Notes: generated by a model not told the origin, from the sequence alone. A stretch of 64,000 nt of DNA from a bacterium (GCA_022825065.1 JAJDYR010000032.1:62001-126000), one strand, 5' to 3'. Numbered from the stretch's first letter, positions 7,908-16,617 are shown. Numbers and translations are program-made.

Positions 7908-8870
7908 ATGGCCTCCCCGCCGGAGCTTCCCGAACGCCTCCTGGTCGCCGTGGGCGGCAACGCGACCCACCCGCCCGAGATACGCGGCACCGCAAAAGAG
8001 CAGGCCGCCATCGCCGCCGCCACCGGCCGCGCCCTGCTCCCGCTTCTCCAGCTAAAAAACGAACTCATCATCACGCACGGGAACGGCCCCGTCGTCGGCA
8101 AGATACTCATGCGCCAGGCCGTCTCGAGCGAGCAGGTGACGCCGATGACGCTCGACATCTGCGTCGCCCACAGCCAGGGGGGCATCGCCTATCTCCTGAT
8201 GCAGGCGTTCGAGAACGCGCTGAGGCGCGCGGGGAATCCCCGCCACGTGGTCTGCCTCCTGACGCAGGTCGAAGTCGACCCGGCGGACCCGGCCTTCGAC
8301 GCGCCGACCAAGTTCGTGGGCTACACCTACACGGAAGAAGAGGCCAGGCGGTATGAGCGCGAGATGGGCTGGACTTTCAAGCGAGACGGCGGCCGCGGCT
8401 GGCGGCACGTCGTCCCCTCGCCCAGTCCCAAGCACATCGTGGACATCTCGCTCATCGAGACGATCGCCAAAAGCGGGGCGGTCGTGATAGCGGGCGGCGG
8501 CGGGGGCATCCCCGTCGTGAGGGAGGCCGACGGCGCGCGGCGGGGGCTGGCCGCCGTCATCGACAAGGATTTGACGTCCGCGCTCATGGCGAACGTATTG
8601 GAGATCAAGACGATGATGATCCTCACCGCCGTGCCCCGGGTGGCGGTCCACTTCGGGACGCCCGAGCAGCGCGAGCTGGATAACGTCTCCCTCGACGAGA
8701 TAAAGAGATACCACGCCGAGGGCCACTTCCCGCCCGGCAGCATGGGCCCCAAGATAGAGGCGGCGATCCGCTTCCTCGAGGGCGGCGGCGAGCGGGTGCA
8801 CATCGCCGCGCTCGAAGACGCCGTCCCCGCCCTGAGGGGTGATGCGGGGACGTGTGTTTATAAGAGGTAG
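7908..8870 (+). CDS. arcC: carbamate kinase
   Basis: 320 residues, the usual size for carbamate kinase (carbamoyl phosphate + ADP to carbamate + ATP). The start ATG at 7908 has GGGAGA seven bases upstream; the open frame to its left runs through repeat sequence and is not coding. Amino-acid-kinase fold signatures: LLVAVGGNA near the start, ITHGNGPVVG at about residue 55, AGGGGGIPV at about 200 and AVIDKDLTSA at about 222. C-terminal GSMGPKIEAAIRF is typical. Cytosolic. With the ring-opening amidohydrolase downstream and the FdrA/DUF1116 pair at 17442-20416 it is more likely a catabolic, ATP-forming AllK-type enzyme than part of an arginine deiminase system, since no arcA or argI is present. 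Confidence 0.93.
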   Translation: MASPPELPERLLVAVGGNATHPPEIRGTAKEQAAIAAATGRALLPLLQLKNELIITHGNGPVVGKILMRQAVSSEQVTPMTLDICVAHSQGGIAYLLMQAFENALRRAGNPRHVVCLLTQVEVDPADPAFDAPTKFVGYTYTEEEARRYEREMGWTFKRDGGRGWRHVVPSPSPKHIVDISLIETIAKSGAVVIAGGGGGIPVVREADGARRGLAAVIDKDLTSALMANVLEIKTMMILTAVPRVAVHFGTPEQRELDNVSLDEIKRYHAEGHFPPGSMGPKIEAAIRFLEGGGERVHIAALEDAVPALRGDAGTCVYKR

Positions 8871-8921
8871 GGGCGAGCCGCGTGAGAGGCATTCACTCCC
8901 CCCTTGCCAGGGGACAAAGGC

Positions 8922-9064
8922 AACCCCCCCTACCCCCCCTTGACAGGGGGGCATGAAAAAGCAAAACCCTGGCCCGGCGGCGGGCGTCGCCTTTTTTCAT
9001 GTCCCCCACATGCCGGGGCGGCGGCCTTTTTTACCCCCCTGTCAAGGGGGGGTAGGGGGGGTTG
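8922..9064. repeat. R1 inverted doublet
   Basis: AACCCCCCCTACCCCCCCTTG at the left and its inverted copy, ending GGGTAGGGGGGGTT, at the right. The GC-rich centre carries A-runs after the left arm and T-runs before the right arm. Confidence 0.7.
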
Positions 9065-9113
9065 GTTTTCAAGGCGAAAGCGAGGGGGTTGATTTCATCA
9101 ATCGCGTTTGACC

Positions 9114-9232
9114 TGTAGGGGCGGACCCGTGTGTCCGCCCGGTTTTGCGTTACGACGCAATTACGCGGTGGCCCATGGGCGTTCGAAGCGGGCGGACACG
9201 CAGTCAGACATATATGTCTGACCCCTACAAAA
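9114..9232. repeat. R4-type palindromes
   Basis: GTAGGGGCGGACCCGTGTGT...CGCCC at the left, a GCGGGCGGACACG half-copy in the middle, and CAGACATATATGTCTG followed by CCCCTAC at the right. Confidence 0.5.
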
Positions 9233-9355
9233 CCCCACCTCTTATATACACGCCCTTTGGACACGCCCGTCTCACAAGTGCTAATTTTTCCCCCATAAAA
9301 TTTCCAGTATCCACGAGCGCGCCCGCGCGCGCCTTTGCGAAAGGGGGGACGCAAG

Positions 9356-10459
9356 ATGCAGGCCGACTTGTTCCGCGTGGCGATGGACTCGCCCGACGAC
9401 ATCTCAGGGGTCGCCGCTCTCATCGAGGGGGGCGAATGCCGGGCGGAGGACGTCGTCGGCATCATGGGCAAGACCGAGGGAAACGGCTGCGTGAACGATT
9501 TCTCGCGCGGGTTCAGCAACTTCGTCCTGCTCGATTATTTTTCAAGGACGATGGGCAAGACGCGCGAGGAGGTGGAGGCGCAGATCGCCCTCATCATGTC
9601 CGGCGGCACGGAGGGCGTCATGTGCCCGCATTTTTCCGTGTTCACGAAATCCGAGAACGGCGCGGGAGACGGGAGCGCCAAGCGCCTCGCCATCGCGTCC
9701 GGCCACACGGCGGATTTCCTGCCGGAGGAGATGGGCCGGATGGCGCAGGTGCGCGCGACGGCGGACCTGGTGCGAGAGCTCATGAGAGAAGCGCAGATCG
9801 AGAGCGCGGCGGACTTGCACTTCGTCCAGGTGAAGTGCCCGCTGTTGACCGGCGAGCGCATGGCGGACGCGGCGGGGCGCGGGAAGAGCGTCTGCACGGA
9901 GGACACGTACAAGTCGATGGGCTACTCGCGCGGGGCATCGGCGCTGGGGGTGGCCCTGGCGGCGGGCGAGGTGGCCGAGAGCGCGCTTAGCGACGAGGTG
10001 ATCTGCAAAGACTGGTCGCTGCAGTCGGGCGTCGCCTCGACATCGGCGGGCATCGAGCTCATGTGCAACGAGGCGATGGTGATCGGCAACAGCGCGGCCT
10101 GGGGCGGGGACCTCGTCGTCGGCCACAGCGTCATGGAAGACGCCATCGACAGGGACGCGGTGAGAGACGCCATCGTGAACGCAGGGATAGCGTTCGAGTG
10201 GTCGCTCGCGCCTGAGCAGCGCGCGCGCGTCGTGAACGTGTTCGCCAAGTGCGAGGCCTCCCCCGACGGGCTGGTGCGCGGACGGCGGCACACCATGCTC
10301 GACGACTCGGACATCAACAACACGCGCCACGCGCGCTCGGTGGTGAACGCGGTGGTGTCATCCATAGTCGGCGACACGATGACCTACGTCTCGGGCGGCG
10401 CCGAGCACCAGGGCCCCCCCGGCGGCGGCCCCGTCGCGGCGGTCGTGCGGGCGGGGTAG
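9356..10459 (+). CDS. ring-opening amidohydrolase (cyanurate hydrolase/barbiturase family)
   Basis: 367 residues from the ATG at 9356 (ribosome site AAGGGGGGAC); a TTG 21 bases upstream is in frame but less likely. The family (AtzD/TrzD and barbiturase) hydrolyses the amide bond of six-membered cyclic imides such as cyanuric acid or barbituric acid. It has three similar domains, each giving a Lys and a Ser. Candidates here are Lys39 (GKTEGNG), Lys160 (QVKCP), Lys298 (FAKCEA), Ser82 (MSGGTEGV), Ser195 (RGASALG) and Ser346 (YVSGGAEHQGPPGGGP). The SGGTEGVMCPH and C-terminal EHQGPPGGGP blocks are diagnostic of the family. Substrate cannot be read from sequence. The flanking carbamate kinase and BMP-type importer suggest a cyclic ureide or pyrimidinedione whose carbamoyl group is later recovered as ATP. 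Confidence 0.92.
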   Translation: MQADLFRVAMDSPDDISGVAALIEGGECRAEDVVGIMGKTEGNGCVNDFSRGFSNFVLLDYFSRTMGKTREEVEAQIALIMSGGTEGVMCPHFSVFTKSENGAGDGSAKRLAIASGHTADFLPEEMGRMAQVRATADLVRELMREAQIESAADLHFVQVKCPLLTGERMADAAGRGKSVCTEDTYKSMGYSRGASALGVALAAGEVAESALSDEVICKDWSLQSGVASTSAGIELMCNEAMVIGNSAAWGGDLVVGHSVMEDAIDRDAVRDAIVNAGIAFEWSLAPEQRARVVNVFAKCEASPDGLVRGRRHTMLDDSDINNTRHARSVVNAVVSSIVGDTMTYVSGGAEHQGPPGGGPVAAVVRAG

Positions 10460-10507
10460 GGAGAGGCCGCAATGATGCGCGATCCCCCGGCCTCCCTCGA
10501 CGAAAAC

Positions 10508-10687
10508 CAACCCCCCCTACCCCCCCTTGACAGGGGGGTATAAAAAGGCAATGCGCCCCTGCCGGTGGAGGGGTTTTGATTTTTCTTGCCTTCCTGACAA
10601 GGGGGTAATAAAAAGACGTCGCCCACCACCGGGCTGAGGGGGTTTTGATTTTTCTTGCCCCCCTGTCAAGGGGGGGTAGGGGGGGTT
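10508..10687. repeat. R1 inverted doublet with extra internal arm
   Basis: Left arm AACCCCCCCTACCCCCCCTTG and right arm CAAGGGGGGGTAGGGGGGGTT are inverted. An additional partial arm (CTTGCCTTCCTGACAAGGGG) lies in the middle, making this copy 180 bases long. Confidence 0.65.
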
Positions 10688-10704
10688 GCCTTCATGGGAT
10701 TCCG

Positions 10705-10865
10705 GACAGGGGCGGGGGCCTTCGGACAGGTCGCGACCTGTCCCTACGGTCGCCATTCGAGGGGGAAGTGTAGGGGTCGCATATATGCGACCCTGGTTTT
10801 TTTCACCCTCTACAAGGGCCGCATATATGTGTGGGGCGGTCCCGAGGAGGGACCGCCACCTACAA
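10705..10865. repeat. R4 palindromes
   Basis: GGACAGGTCGCGACCTGTCC followed by CTAC, GTAGGGGTCGCATATATGCG followed by ACC, and GGCGGTCCCGAGGAGGGACC followed by GCCACCTAC. All have self-complementary cores. Confidence 0.55.
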
Positions 10866-10899
10866 AACCGCGCACCCTCCCTCCTCGGTCGGGTGCGAC

Positions 10900-11964
10900 C
10901 TACCCCGCCCTCACGCTGCGGCGCGCCTGCACGAAGACGACCGTGAGGACGATGATCGCCTGGAAGACGAACACGGCGGCGCCGGGGAGGCCGATGCTGC
11001 GCTGGAGGGAATCGGAGCCCGAGACGAGGACGGCGAACACGGCGGCGGCGATGGTGACGCCCAAGGGATTGTTGCGCCCGATGACGGCGATGAGGATGGC
11101 CATCGCGCCGTAGTTGGGCGCGCCCTCCGCCCCGCTGATGCCCAACAACAGGCTCTGGTGGAAGCCCGAGACCTCGATGGCGCCCGCCAAGCCCGAGAGC
11201 GCGCCGCAGGTCGGCATGATGATGAGCGTGACGCGCGCGACGTTGATGCCGCCGAAGCGCGCGGCGCGGGGGTTGTCCCCCACCGCGCGTATCTCGTAGC
11301 CCGCGATGGTGCGCGTCATGAAGAAGTACATGCCGACCGCCGCCGCCAGCGCGATGAGGAAGCCCGCGTGCGCGCCGGCCCTCGGCATCACCTGGGGCAG
11401 CACGGAGGCGTCGGGGATCGGGAGCGAGATGGCCTCGCCCGCCAGCGGGTCGTTCCAGGGGCCGTTGGCGAGGTAGTCCACCAGATAGAGCGCGACGAAG
11501 TTCAGCATGACCGTCACGAATATCTCGCTCACCTGAAAGCGCACGCGCAGGATGCCGGGGATGAAGCCCCAGAACCACCCGCCGAGTATGCCGCCCAGAA
11601 GGCCCAGCGGGACGAATACCGGCCAGGGGAGGTTCATGCCTTCCAGGGCGAAGGCCGTGCCCGTCATGCCGATGGCGCCCGCGTATATCTGCCCGTCCAC
11701 GCCGATGTTGAAGTGGCCGCCGCGCATCCCGAAGGCCACCGCGAGCGAGGCGAGGAGCAGCGGGCAGAACTTGTTGAGCGTCTGCGCGAACCCGCCCCAC
11801 GTGCCGAGCGAGGAGCGCAGCACCGTGCCGAGCGCGACGAGCACGTCGCCGCCGAAGGCGACGATGAAGACGGCCCCGCACGCGAGCGCGAGCGCCCCCG
11901 CCGCCGCGTAGGTGACGGCGAACTCCATCGCCATTTTTTTCCGCTCGCTCACGCCCGCCGCCAC
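10900..11964 (-). CDS. BMP-type ABC importer permease 1
   Basis: 354 residues. Hydrophobic throughout with about 8-10 membrane segments. The motif block MRGGHFNIGVDGQIYAG (about residue 80) and the EAA-like loop GYEIRAVGDNPRAARFGGIN (about 225) identify the branched-chain/sugar-type permease family (BPD_transp_2), nucleoside-importer branch (YufP/NupB-like). The GTG start at 11964 begins one base after the stop codon of the ATPase gene, so the two are translationally coupled; an internal ATG at 11934 is an alternative. Last gene of the minus-strand operon permease 2, binding protein, ATPase, permease 1. Confidence 0.92.
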   Translation of the reverse strand: MAAGVSERKKMAMEFAVTYAAAGALALACGAVFIVAFGGDVLVALGTVLRSSLGTWGGFAQTLNKFCPLLLASLAVAFGMRGGHFNIGVDGQIYAGAIGMTGTAFALEGMNLPWPVFVPLGLLGGILGGWFWGFIPGILRVRFQVSEIFVTVMLNFVALYLVDYLANGPWNDPLAGEAISLPIPDASVLPQVMPRAGAHAGFLIALAAAVGMYFFMTRTIAGYEIRAVGDNPRAARFGGINVARVTLIIMPTCGALSGLAGAIEVSGFHQSLLLGISGAEGAPNYGAMAILIAVIGRNNPLGVTIAAAVFAVLVSGSDSLQRSIGLPGAAVFVFQAIIVLTVVFVQARRSVRAG

Positions 11965-11965
11965 C

Positions 11966-13522
11966 TCAGGACACCTCTTCTCTCTGGCCCGCCATGAGCG
12001 CGCCTATCCGGTAGATGTCGTACTCGGGGCCGTCGAAGGCGCCCAGAATCTCGCCCGCATAGATGACGACGATGCGGTCGCTCATGAGGCAGAGCTCGTC
12101 CAGGTCTTCCGATATCAGCAGCACCCCGGCCCCGCCCGCGCGAAGCTCGCGCAGCCGGCCGTGCACGAACGAGGCGGCCATGACGTCCAGCCCGCGCGTG
12201 GGGTTGTTCGCGATCATCACCTTCCCGCCCGTCTCCTGGGCGAGCATGACCGCGCGCGCCACGATGGTCTTCTGGATGTTCCCGCCCGAGAGGTGCGCTG
12301 CGGGTACGTGCTCGTTTCTGGCCAGGATGTTGAATTCCGCGATGGCGTTCCTGCCGAGCTCATGAGCGGCCTCGCGCTCGAACACGCCGCGCCGCCTGAA
12401 GATGTGGGGATGCAGGCCGAGCACGAAGTTCTCGGCCAGGCTCAGGCCCGGCAGAATGCCCTCCTCTATCCTGTCCTGCGGCAGGAGGCTCATCCCCCGC
12501 GCGATGCGCCCGGCCACCGAGAGGTTTGATACTTCCTCACCGTCGATGTGGACCTCGCCTTCTTCGACTTCGATCAGCCCGGCCACCGCTTCCGCCAGTT
12601 CCTTCTGGCCGTTCCCCGAGATGCCCGCCATGCCGACGATGAGCCCCCGGGGGACGTCGAAGGCGACGCCGGCGAGCGGCACCCCCCATTTCCCGGAAGT
12701 GCGCACCCCCCGCACGGAAAGCGCGGGCTCCCCTTCCCTTGCCGCAGAGGGCCCGGCCGGCCGCTCGCCCTCGGGAGGCATCCCGCGCTCGCCCATCATC
12801 ATCTGCACCAGCCTGTCGCGGGTGGCTTCCCGGCGCGGGATCGTGTCGATCTTCCGCCCGCCCCGGAACACGGTGATGCGGTCGCAGTTGTCCAGCACCT
12901 CCTGGATCTTGTGCGTGATGAAGACGACCGTCAGCCCCCCCTTGGCGAAGGACTTGAGAATCGAGAACAGCCCGTCCACCTCGTGGGGGGTCAGCATGGT
13001 CGTCGGCTCGTCCAGGATCAGGATGTCCGCGCCGTGGTAGAGCGCCTTCAGGATTTCGACTTTCTGCTGGATGCCCGCGGGAAGGGTTTTCACCCCCTCA
13101 TCGAGCGGGATGGAGAGGCCGTAATTCGCGGCGAGTTCCTCCACGGAGCTGCGCCGGGCTTCGACGTCGAGCCGCCAGCGCGAACCCTCGCGCCCGAGCA
13201 GGATGTTCTCGAGCGCCGTGAAGTTGCCGATCAGCTCGACGTGCTGGTGAACCATCCCGACGCCGACCGCGATCGCATCCTGGGGCGAGTGGATATCCAC
13301 CTCGCGCCCGTCGATCGCGATCTGTCCCTCATCCATGCGGTAGAGGCCGCTCAGGATGTTCATGAGCGTGGTCTTGCCCGCGCCGTTCTCCCCCAGGAGG
13401 GCGTGGATCTCCCCCTTGGCGGCCTCGAAGTCCACCGCGCCCAGGGCGCGGACCTCACCGAAGGACTTGCTGACGCCGTACATCTCGACGCAGGAGTCAA
13501 TTTTTCCCATCATCGCTTCCAT
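11966..13522 (-). CDS. ABC importer ATPase, two fused nucleotide-binding domains
   Basis: 518 residues. The first domain has Walker A GENGAGKTT (about residue 45), a Q-loop near MVHQHVEL, signature LPAGIQQKVEILKAL and Walker B ILILDEPTTML. The second domain (from about residue 275) has the degenerate start GLIVGMAGISGNGQKELAEA instead of a Walker A, signature HLSGGNIQKTIVARA and MIANNPTRGLD. This layout is typical for ATPases of the nucleoside (YufO/NupA) and sugar importers. It energises the two permeases on either side. Start taken at 13522; in-frame ATGs at 13513 and 13510 are possible. An R2 element lies directly upstream. Confidence 0.93.
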   Translation of the reverse strand: MEAMMGKIDSCVEMYGVSKSFGEVRALGAVDFEAAKGEIHALLGENGAGKTTLMNILSGLYRMDEGQIAIDGREVDIHSPQDAIAVGVGMVHQHVELIGNFTALENILLGREGSRWRLDVEARRSSVEELAANYGLSIPLDEGVKTLPAGIQQKVEILKALYHGADILILDEPTTMLTPHEVDGLFSILKSFAKGGLTVVFITHKIQEVLDNCDRITVFRGGRKIDTIPRREATRDRLVQMMMGERGMPPEGERPAGPSAAREGEPALSVRGVRTSGKWGVPLAGVAFDVPRGLIVGMAGISGNGQKELAEAVAGLIEVEEGEVHIDGEEVSNLSVAGRIARGMSLLPQDRIEEGILPGLSLAENFVLGLHPHIFRRRGVFEREAAHELGRNAIAEFNILARNEHVPAAHLSGGNIQKTIVARAVMLAQETGGKVMIANNPTRGLDVMAASFVHGRLRELRAGGAGVLLISEDLDELCLMSDRIVVIYAGEILGAFDGPEYDIYRIGALMAGQREEVS

Positions 13523-13530
13523 CCATTCTT

Positions 13531-13860
13531 GCGCCCCGCCCTCTTCGCAGGCTGTTGAATAACCCCTCTCCGCCTCATCCTGAGTAGCGGCCCTTCGACA
13601 GGCTCAGGACAGGCTCCCTCGACTCCGCTCGGGGCAGGCTCCGTCGTTCCCCGACACCCCTCATCCTGAGTAGGCGCGCAAGCGCCGTATCGAAGGACAA
13701 TCGCGCCCAATGCGGAAGCGATTGCGCCGCCCGGCACGAGGCATCCGACTTCCCTCGCCCTTCGATACGCCGCCTTCGGCGGCTACTCAGGGTGAGGAAA
13801 GAGGTATTGGCGGTTTGCGAGCGTTGCAAACGGGACTTTTTCAACAACCCCTCTTCGCAG
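13531..13860. terminator. intercistronic hairpin split by an inserted element
   Basis: Removing 13551-13850 and one copy of the duplicated CTCTTCGCAG restores a perfect hairpin: GCGCCCCGCCCT and AGGGCGGGGCGC pair over 12 bases around loop CTTCGC. The restored site would lie between the binding-protein gene and the ATPase gene, where a stabilising or attenuating hairpin is common in importer operons. Confidence 0.65.
13551..13850. mobile_element. R2 MITE-like element with 10-base target duplication
   Basis: Exactly 300 bases, bounded by GCTGTTGAATAACCCC at the left and GGGACTTTTTCAACAACCC at the right (inverted ends). Directly flanked on both sides by CTCTTCGCAG (13541-13550 and 13851-13860), a perfect target duplication. 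The interior is made of R3 palindromes (13571-13615, 13659-13696, 13759-13798). No coding capacity, so it must have been moved in trans. Confidence 0.8.
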
Positions 13861-13879
13861 GGCGGGGCGCTCAGGTGCC

Positions 13880-14881
13880 CTATTTCGCCAACATGACCTT
13901 CTTCATCTCCAGCCGGGGCTTGATCTTCCCGGCCCGCACCTTTTCATACGCCTCCTTGGTCCGCTTCATGGCCTCGGCCGACACGTTGCCCAGAGAGGTG
14001 ATCTCGAACCCGACCCCGAGCTGCATGGGCACGTATCCCCCGGGCGATCCTTTCAGAATGCCCGCCAGGGCCTTGCGGTAGGGCGGCCGGAAATCGATGA
14101 TCAGCGTGCCGGCGAAGTGCTCGGGCGCCTTGTCCGTCTTGTCGGTGTAGAAGGTGGTGACCAACACCTTGCGCTTCGACTTCTTGGCGGCCTCGACCAC
14201 GCCGTACACGCCCAGGTTCACCATGTTGATGATGAAGTCGACGCCGCCCGCGATCATGGCGTCGGCGGTCTGGCGCGCCTTGACCGGATCGTTCTGGTTC
14301 CCGGTGAAGGAGTAGGTGAGCTCCGCCTTGGGGTTGGTCGCCTTGAGCGCGTCCGAGATGGTGTTGATGGAAGCCTTGAAGTCCGGCAGCGGGATGCCCG
14401 CGATGACGCTCACCTTGTTCGTCTTCGTGGCGAGGCCGGCCAGCACGCCGAAGGGGTAGAAGGCCTGGAAGTAGTGGCGGTGAATGTTCCAGACGTTCTT
14501 GGGAACCTTGAACTTCGCCGAACTCTCCATGATGAAGGTCACCTCGGGGAACTTCGGCGCCAGCTTCTGCACGAGCCGGACGTACTGCCCGCCGTGGAAG
14601 CCGATGATGGTGAAGCCCGAGGAGATGTACTCGCGCGCCACCCGCTCGGCGTCCGCGGGCGAGATGCGCTCGGAGTAGGAAGTCTCGATCTTGAACATCT
14701 TCTTGACGTCCTGCGCCACCTCGTAGCCCCGGAAGTTATAGTCCGCATCCTCGATGGGTCCGGGCAGGATGATGGCGAACTTGTGGGCCTTCGCGGCGAG
14801 CACAGGGCCGGGTGCGGCCAGCGCCAGGGCCGCGAACGCGGCGGCGGCGAAGAACAATCGGCGTGTCCATTTGGTTTTCAT
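13880..14881 (-). CDS. BMP-family substrate-binding lipoprotein-like/periplasmic protein
   Basis: 333 residues with a Sec signal peptide cleaved near VLAA/KAHK (about residue 29; no lipobox). The mature start KFAIILPGPIEDADYNFRGYE and the block FHGGQYVRLVQKLAPKFPEV match the BMP/Med family (PF02608), which binds nucleosides, purine-like and related heterocycles. VIAGIPLPDF, GGVDFIINMVNLGVYGVVEA and a hinge region fit this fold. It delivers substrate to the permease pair on either side. Family ligands are nitrogen heterocycles, which fits an importer feeding the neighbouring ring-opening amidohydrolase. Confidence 0.92.
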   Translation of the reverse strand: MKTKWTRRLFFAAAAFAALALAAPGPVLAAKAHKFAIILPGPIEDADYNFRGYEVAQDVKKMFKIETSYSERISPADAERVAREYISSGFTIIGFHGGQYVRLVQKLAPKFPEVTFIMESSAKFKVPKNVWNIHRHYFQAFYPFGVLAGLATKTNKVSVIAGIPLPDFKASINTISDALKATNPKAELTYSFTGNQNDPVKARQTADAMIAGGVDFIINMVNLGVYGVVEAAKKSKRKVLVTTFYTDKTDKAPEHFAGTLIIDFRPPYRKALAGILKGSPGGYVPMQLGVGFEITSLGNVSAEAMKRTKEAYEKVRAGKIKPRLEMKKVMLAK

Positions 14882-14926
14882 TTCACACTCCTCCTTGATG
14901 AGAAAGCACGATTGCCCGGGCGCGGG

Positions 14927-15868
14927 TCAATCCCGGGCTTCACGGTCGTATGGCCTCGTCAGCGCGCGCGGGCTCTCCGCCCCCCGCGCGACCTGTACCA
15001 GAACTATCATGGCGAACACGTACGGCAGCATGAGCAGGAATTGCGGCGGAATGATCTTGGCGAACTGCGGCAGGGCGTTCACCTTGAACTGGAAGGCGTC
15101 CACGTAGGCGAACAACAGCGCGCCGACGAACGACCAGACCGGCACCCAGCGGCCGAATATCACCAGCATCAGGGCGAGCCACCCTCTCCCGTTCACGATG
15201 TTGTCCGTGAACGAGCCCGATATCACGAGCGGCAGGTATGCGCCCGCCACGCCCAGGAAAAGCCCGCCCACCGCGCACGCGCCGTAGCGCATCCGGGCGA
15301 CGTCGATCCCCACCGTGTCCGCCGCGCGGGGGTTCTCCCCGCAGGCGCGCAGCCTCAGGCCCAGCGGCGTCTTGAAAAGGAAGAAACTCACCGCCGCGAC
15401 GAGGAAGTAGGACAAATAGACGAGTCCGTTCTGCGCGAAGAAAATCTCGCCGATGAAGGGAATACTCCCCAGGAGCGGGATGTGTATCTCCTTTAACGTC
15501 GGCACCTGGGGGATGGACTGCACCACGCCCACCGCCAGCCGGTAGATGGTGGGCGATATCCCCAGCCCCAGGACGAATATCCCCAGCCCGATGACGATCT
15601 GGTTCGCCCGCAGGGTGACCGAGAAATACGCCAGGAGCAGCGTGAGGACGCTCCCCGAGAGCGCCGCGACCATGCAGCCGATGATCGCGCTGCCCGAATA
15701 GTAGGTGAGGAGAAAGCCCGTCACCGAGCCGAGCGTCACGACCCCCTCGATGCCGACGTTCAGAATCCCCGAGCGCTCGATGATGGTCTCGCCCAGGCAG
15801 GCGATGATAAGCGGGGCCATCATGAGCATCGTGAGCTGGAAAAGGGATATGTCGAACAAGAGGGACAA
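14927..15868 (-). CDS. BMP-type ABC importer permease 2
   Basis: 313 residues, about 9 membrane segments. ERSGILNVGIEGVVTLGSV (about residue 32) and LRACGENPRAADTVGIDVARMRYGA (about 180) are family signatures of the YufQ/NupC-like permease that pairs with permease 1. First gene of the importer operon; 45 bases separate its stop from the binding-protein start. An alternative frame starting further upstream is a shadow. Confidence 0.92.
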   Translation of the reverse strand: MSLLFDISLFQLTMLMMAPLIIACLGETIIERSGILNVGIEGVVTLGSVTGFLLTYYSGSAIIGCMVAALSGSVLTLLLAYFSVTLRANQIVIGLGIFVLGLGISPTIYRLAVGVVQSIPQVPTLKEIHIPLLGSIPFIGEIFFAQNGLVYLSYFLVAAVSFFLFKTPLGLRLRACGENPRAADTVGIDVARMRYGACAVGGLFLGVAGAYLPLVISGSFTDNIVNGRGWLALMLVIFGRWVPVWSFVGALLFAYVDAFQFKVNALPQFAKIIPPQFLLMLPYVFAMIVLVQVARGAESPRALTRPYDREARD

Positions 15869-16078
15869 GAAGGCGCACTCCCCGCAGTGATATGAATATG
15901 CGAAAACTAGTCTCCGTGCATCGCTGCCCGGGAGACTCGGGTATCATCCTTGTCGATTTCCGCCAGTATGCCTCATGTATTTCTAAATTCAAAATATACG
16001 GGTTTCATGTTTCCGGCGTGTAACACGGATTCCCCTTTCCAATTATTTGTTCTGGTTCCACAAATCCGACCCCTCCGG

Positions 16079-16553
16079 GGCTGTTGAAAAAGCCCGAAAC
16101 TCTGGATTTGTCGTATGTAACCGATCGACGAGAGAGAAAAATCACTCCCCCTCGAGGGGATTGGTGAAAAAGGCTCCTTTCCGCTTCACCCTGAGTAGCG
16201 GCCCCTCGACTTCGCTCGAGACAAGCTCCGCCCCCACCTTCCTCATCCTGAGTAGCCGCCGAAGAGCCTGTCCTGAGCTTGTCGAAGGGCGGCGTATCGA
16301 AGGGCCTGTCCTGAGCCTGTCTAAGGGGCGCTCCCTCGACCTCCCTTGCCATGAAAACCAACCCCCCCTACCCCCCCTTGTCAGGGGGGCAAGAAAAAGC
16401 AAAACCCCCTCATCCCGGCGAGGCGCATCGCCTTTTTATACCCCCCTGTCAAGGGGGGGTAGGGGGGGTTGCCTTTCCAGTCGAGAGGGCATCCTTCGAT
16501 ACGGCGATTGCGCGCCTACTCAGGATGAGGTGGATAGGGCTTTTTCAACAGCC
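16079..16553. repeat. R2 composite enclosing R3 and R1 repeats
   Basis: Inverted ends GGCTGTTGAAAAAGCCC and GGGCTTTTTCAACAGCC. Inside: R3 sequence 16184-16345 (CTGAGTAG, GACAAGCTC and GTATCGAAGG words), the R1 doublet 16359-16472 and a further R3 copy 16494-16531. No clear target duplication. Confidence 0.65.
16359..16472. repeat. R1 inverted doublet
   Basis: AACCCCCCCTACCCCCCCTTG with its inverted copy, ending GGGTAGGGGGGGTT; 114 bases in all. Confidence 0.7.
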
Positions 16554-16588
16554 CCCGTCGCATCCCGTTCGCGGTGAATACGAATACG

Positions 16589-16617
16589 TTGCCCGCCGCT
16601 TCGGGTTCATACATAAT
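16589..16617 (+). promoter_or_regulatory. candidate sigma70 promoter for the cyclase operon
   Basis: TTGCCC (16589-16594), 17 bases, CATAAT (16612-16617), about 85 bases before the start codon at 16705. Only moderate matches to consensus. Confidence 0.35.

Larger units (their letters stand above)
8871..9355. other. 485-base repeat-filled spacer
   Basis: Contains the R1 doublet at 8922-9064 and R4-like palindromes at 9114-9232. No gene seen. Confidence 0.6.
10460..10899. other. 440-base repeat-filled spacer
   Basis: Holds the R1 doublet at 10508-10687 and R4 palindromes at about 10705-10865, between the convergent amidohydrolase and permease genes. No gene seen. Confidence 0.6.

Noticed and set aside
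10517-11881. 454-codon minus-strand frame across repeats and permease
   Set aside because: It is the wrong frame of permease 1 and then runs through repeat DNA; its composition is Arg/His-rich like other shadows.
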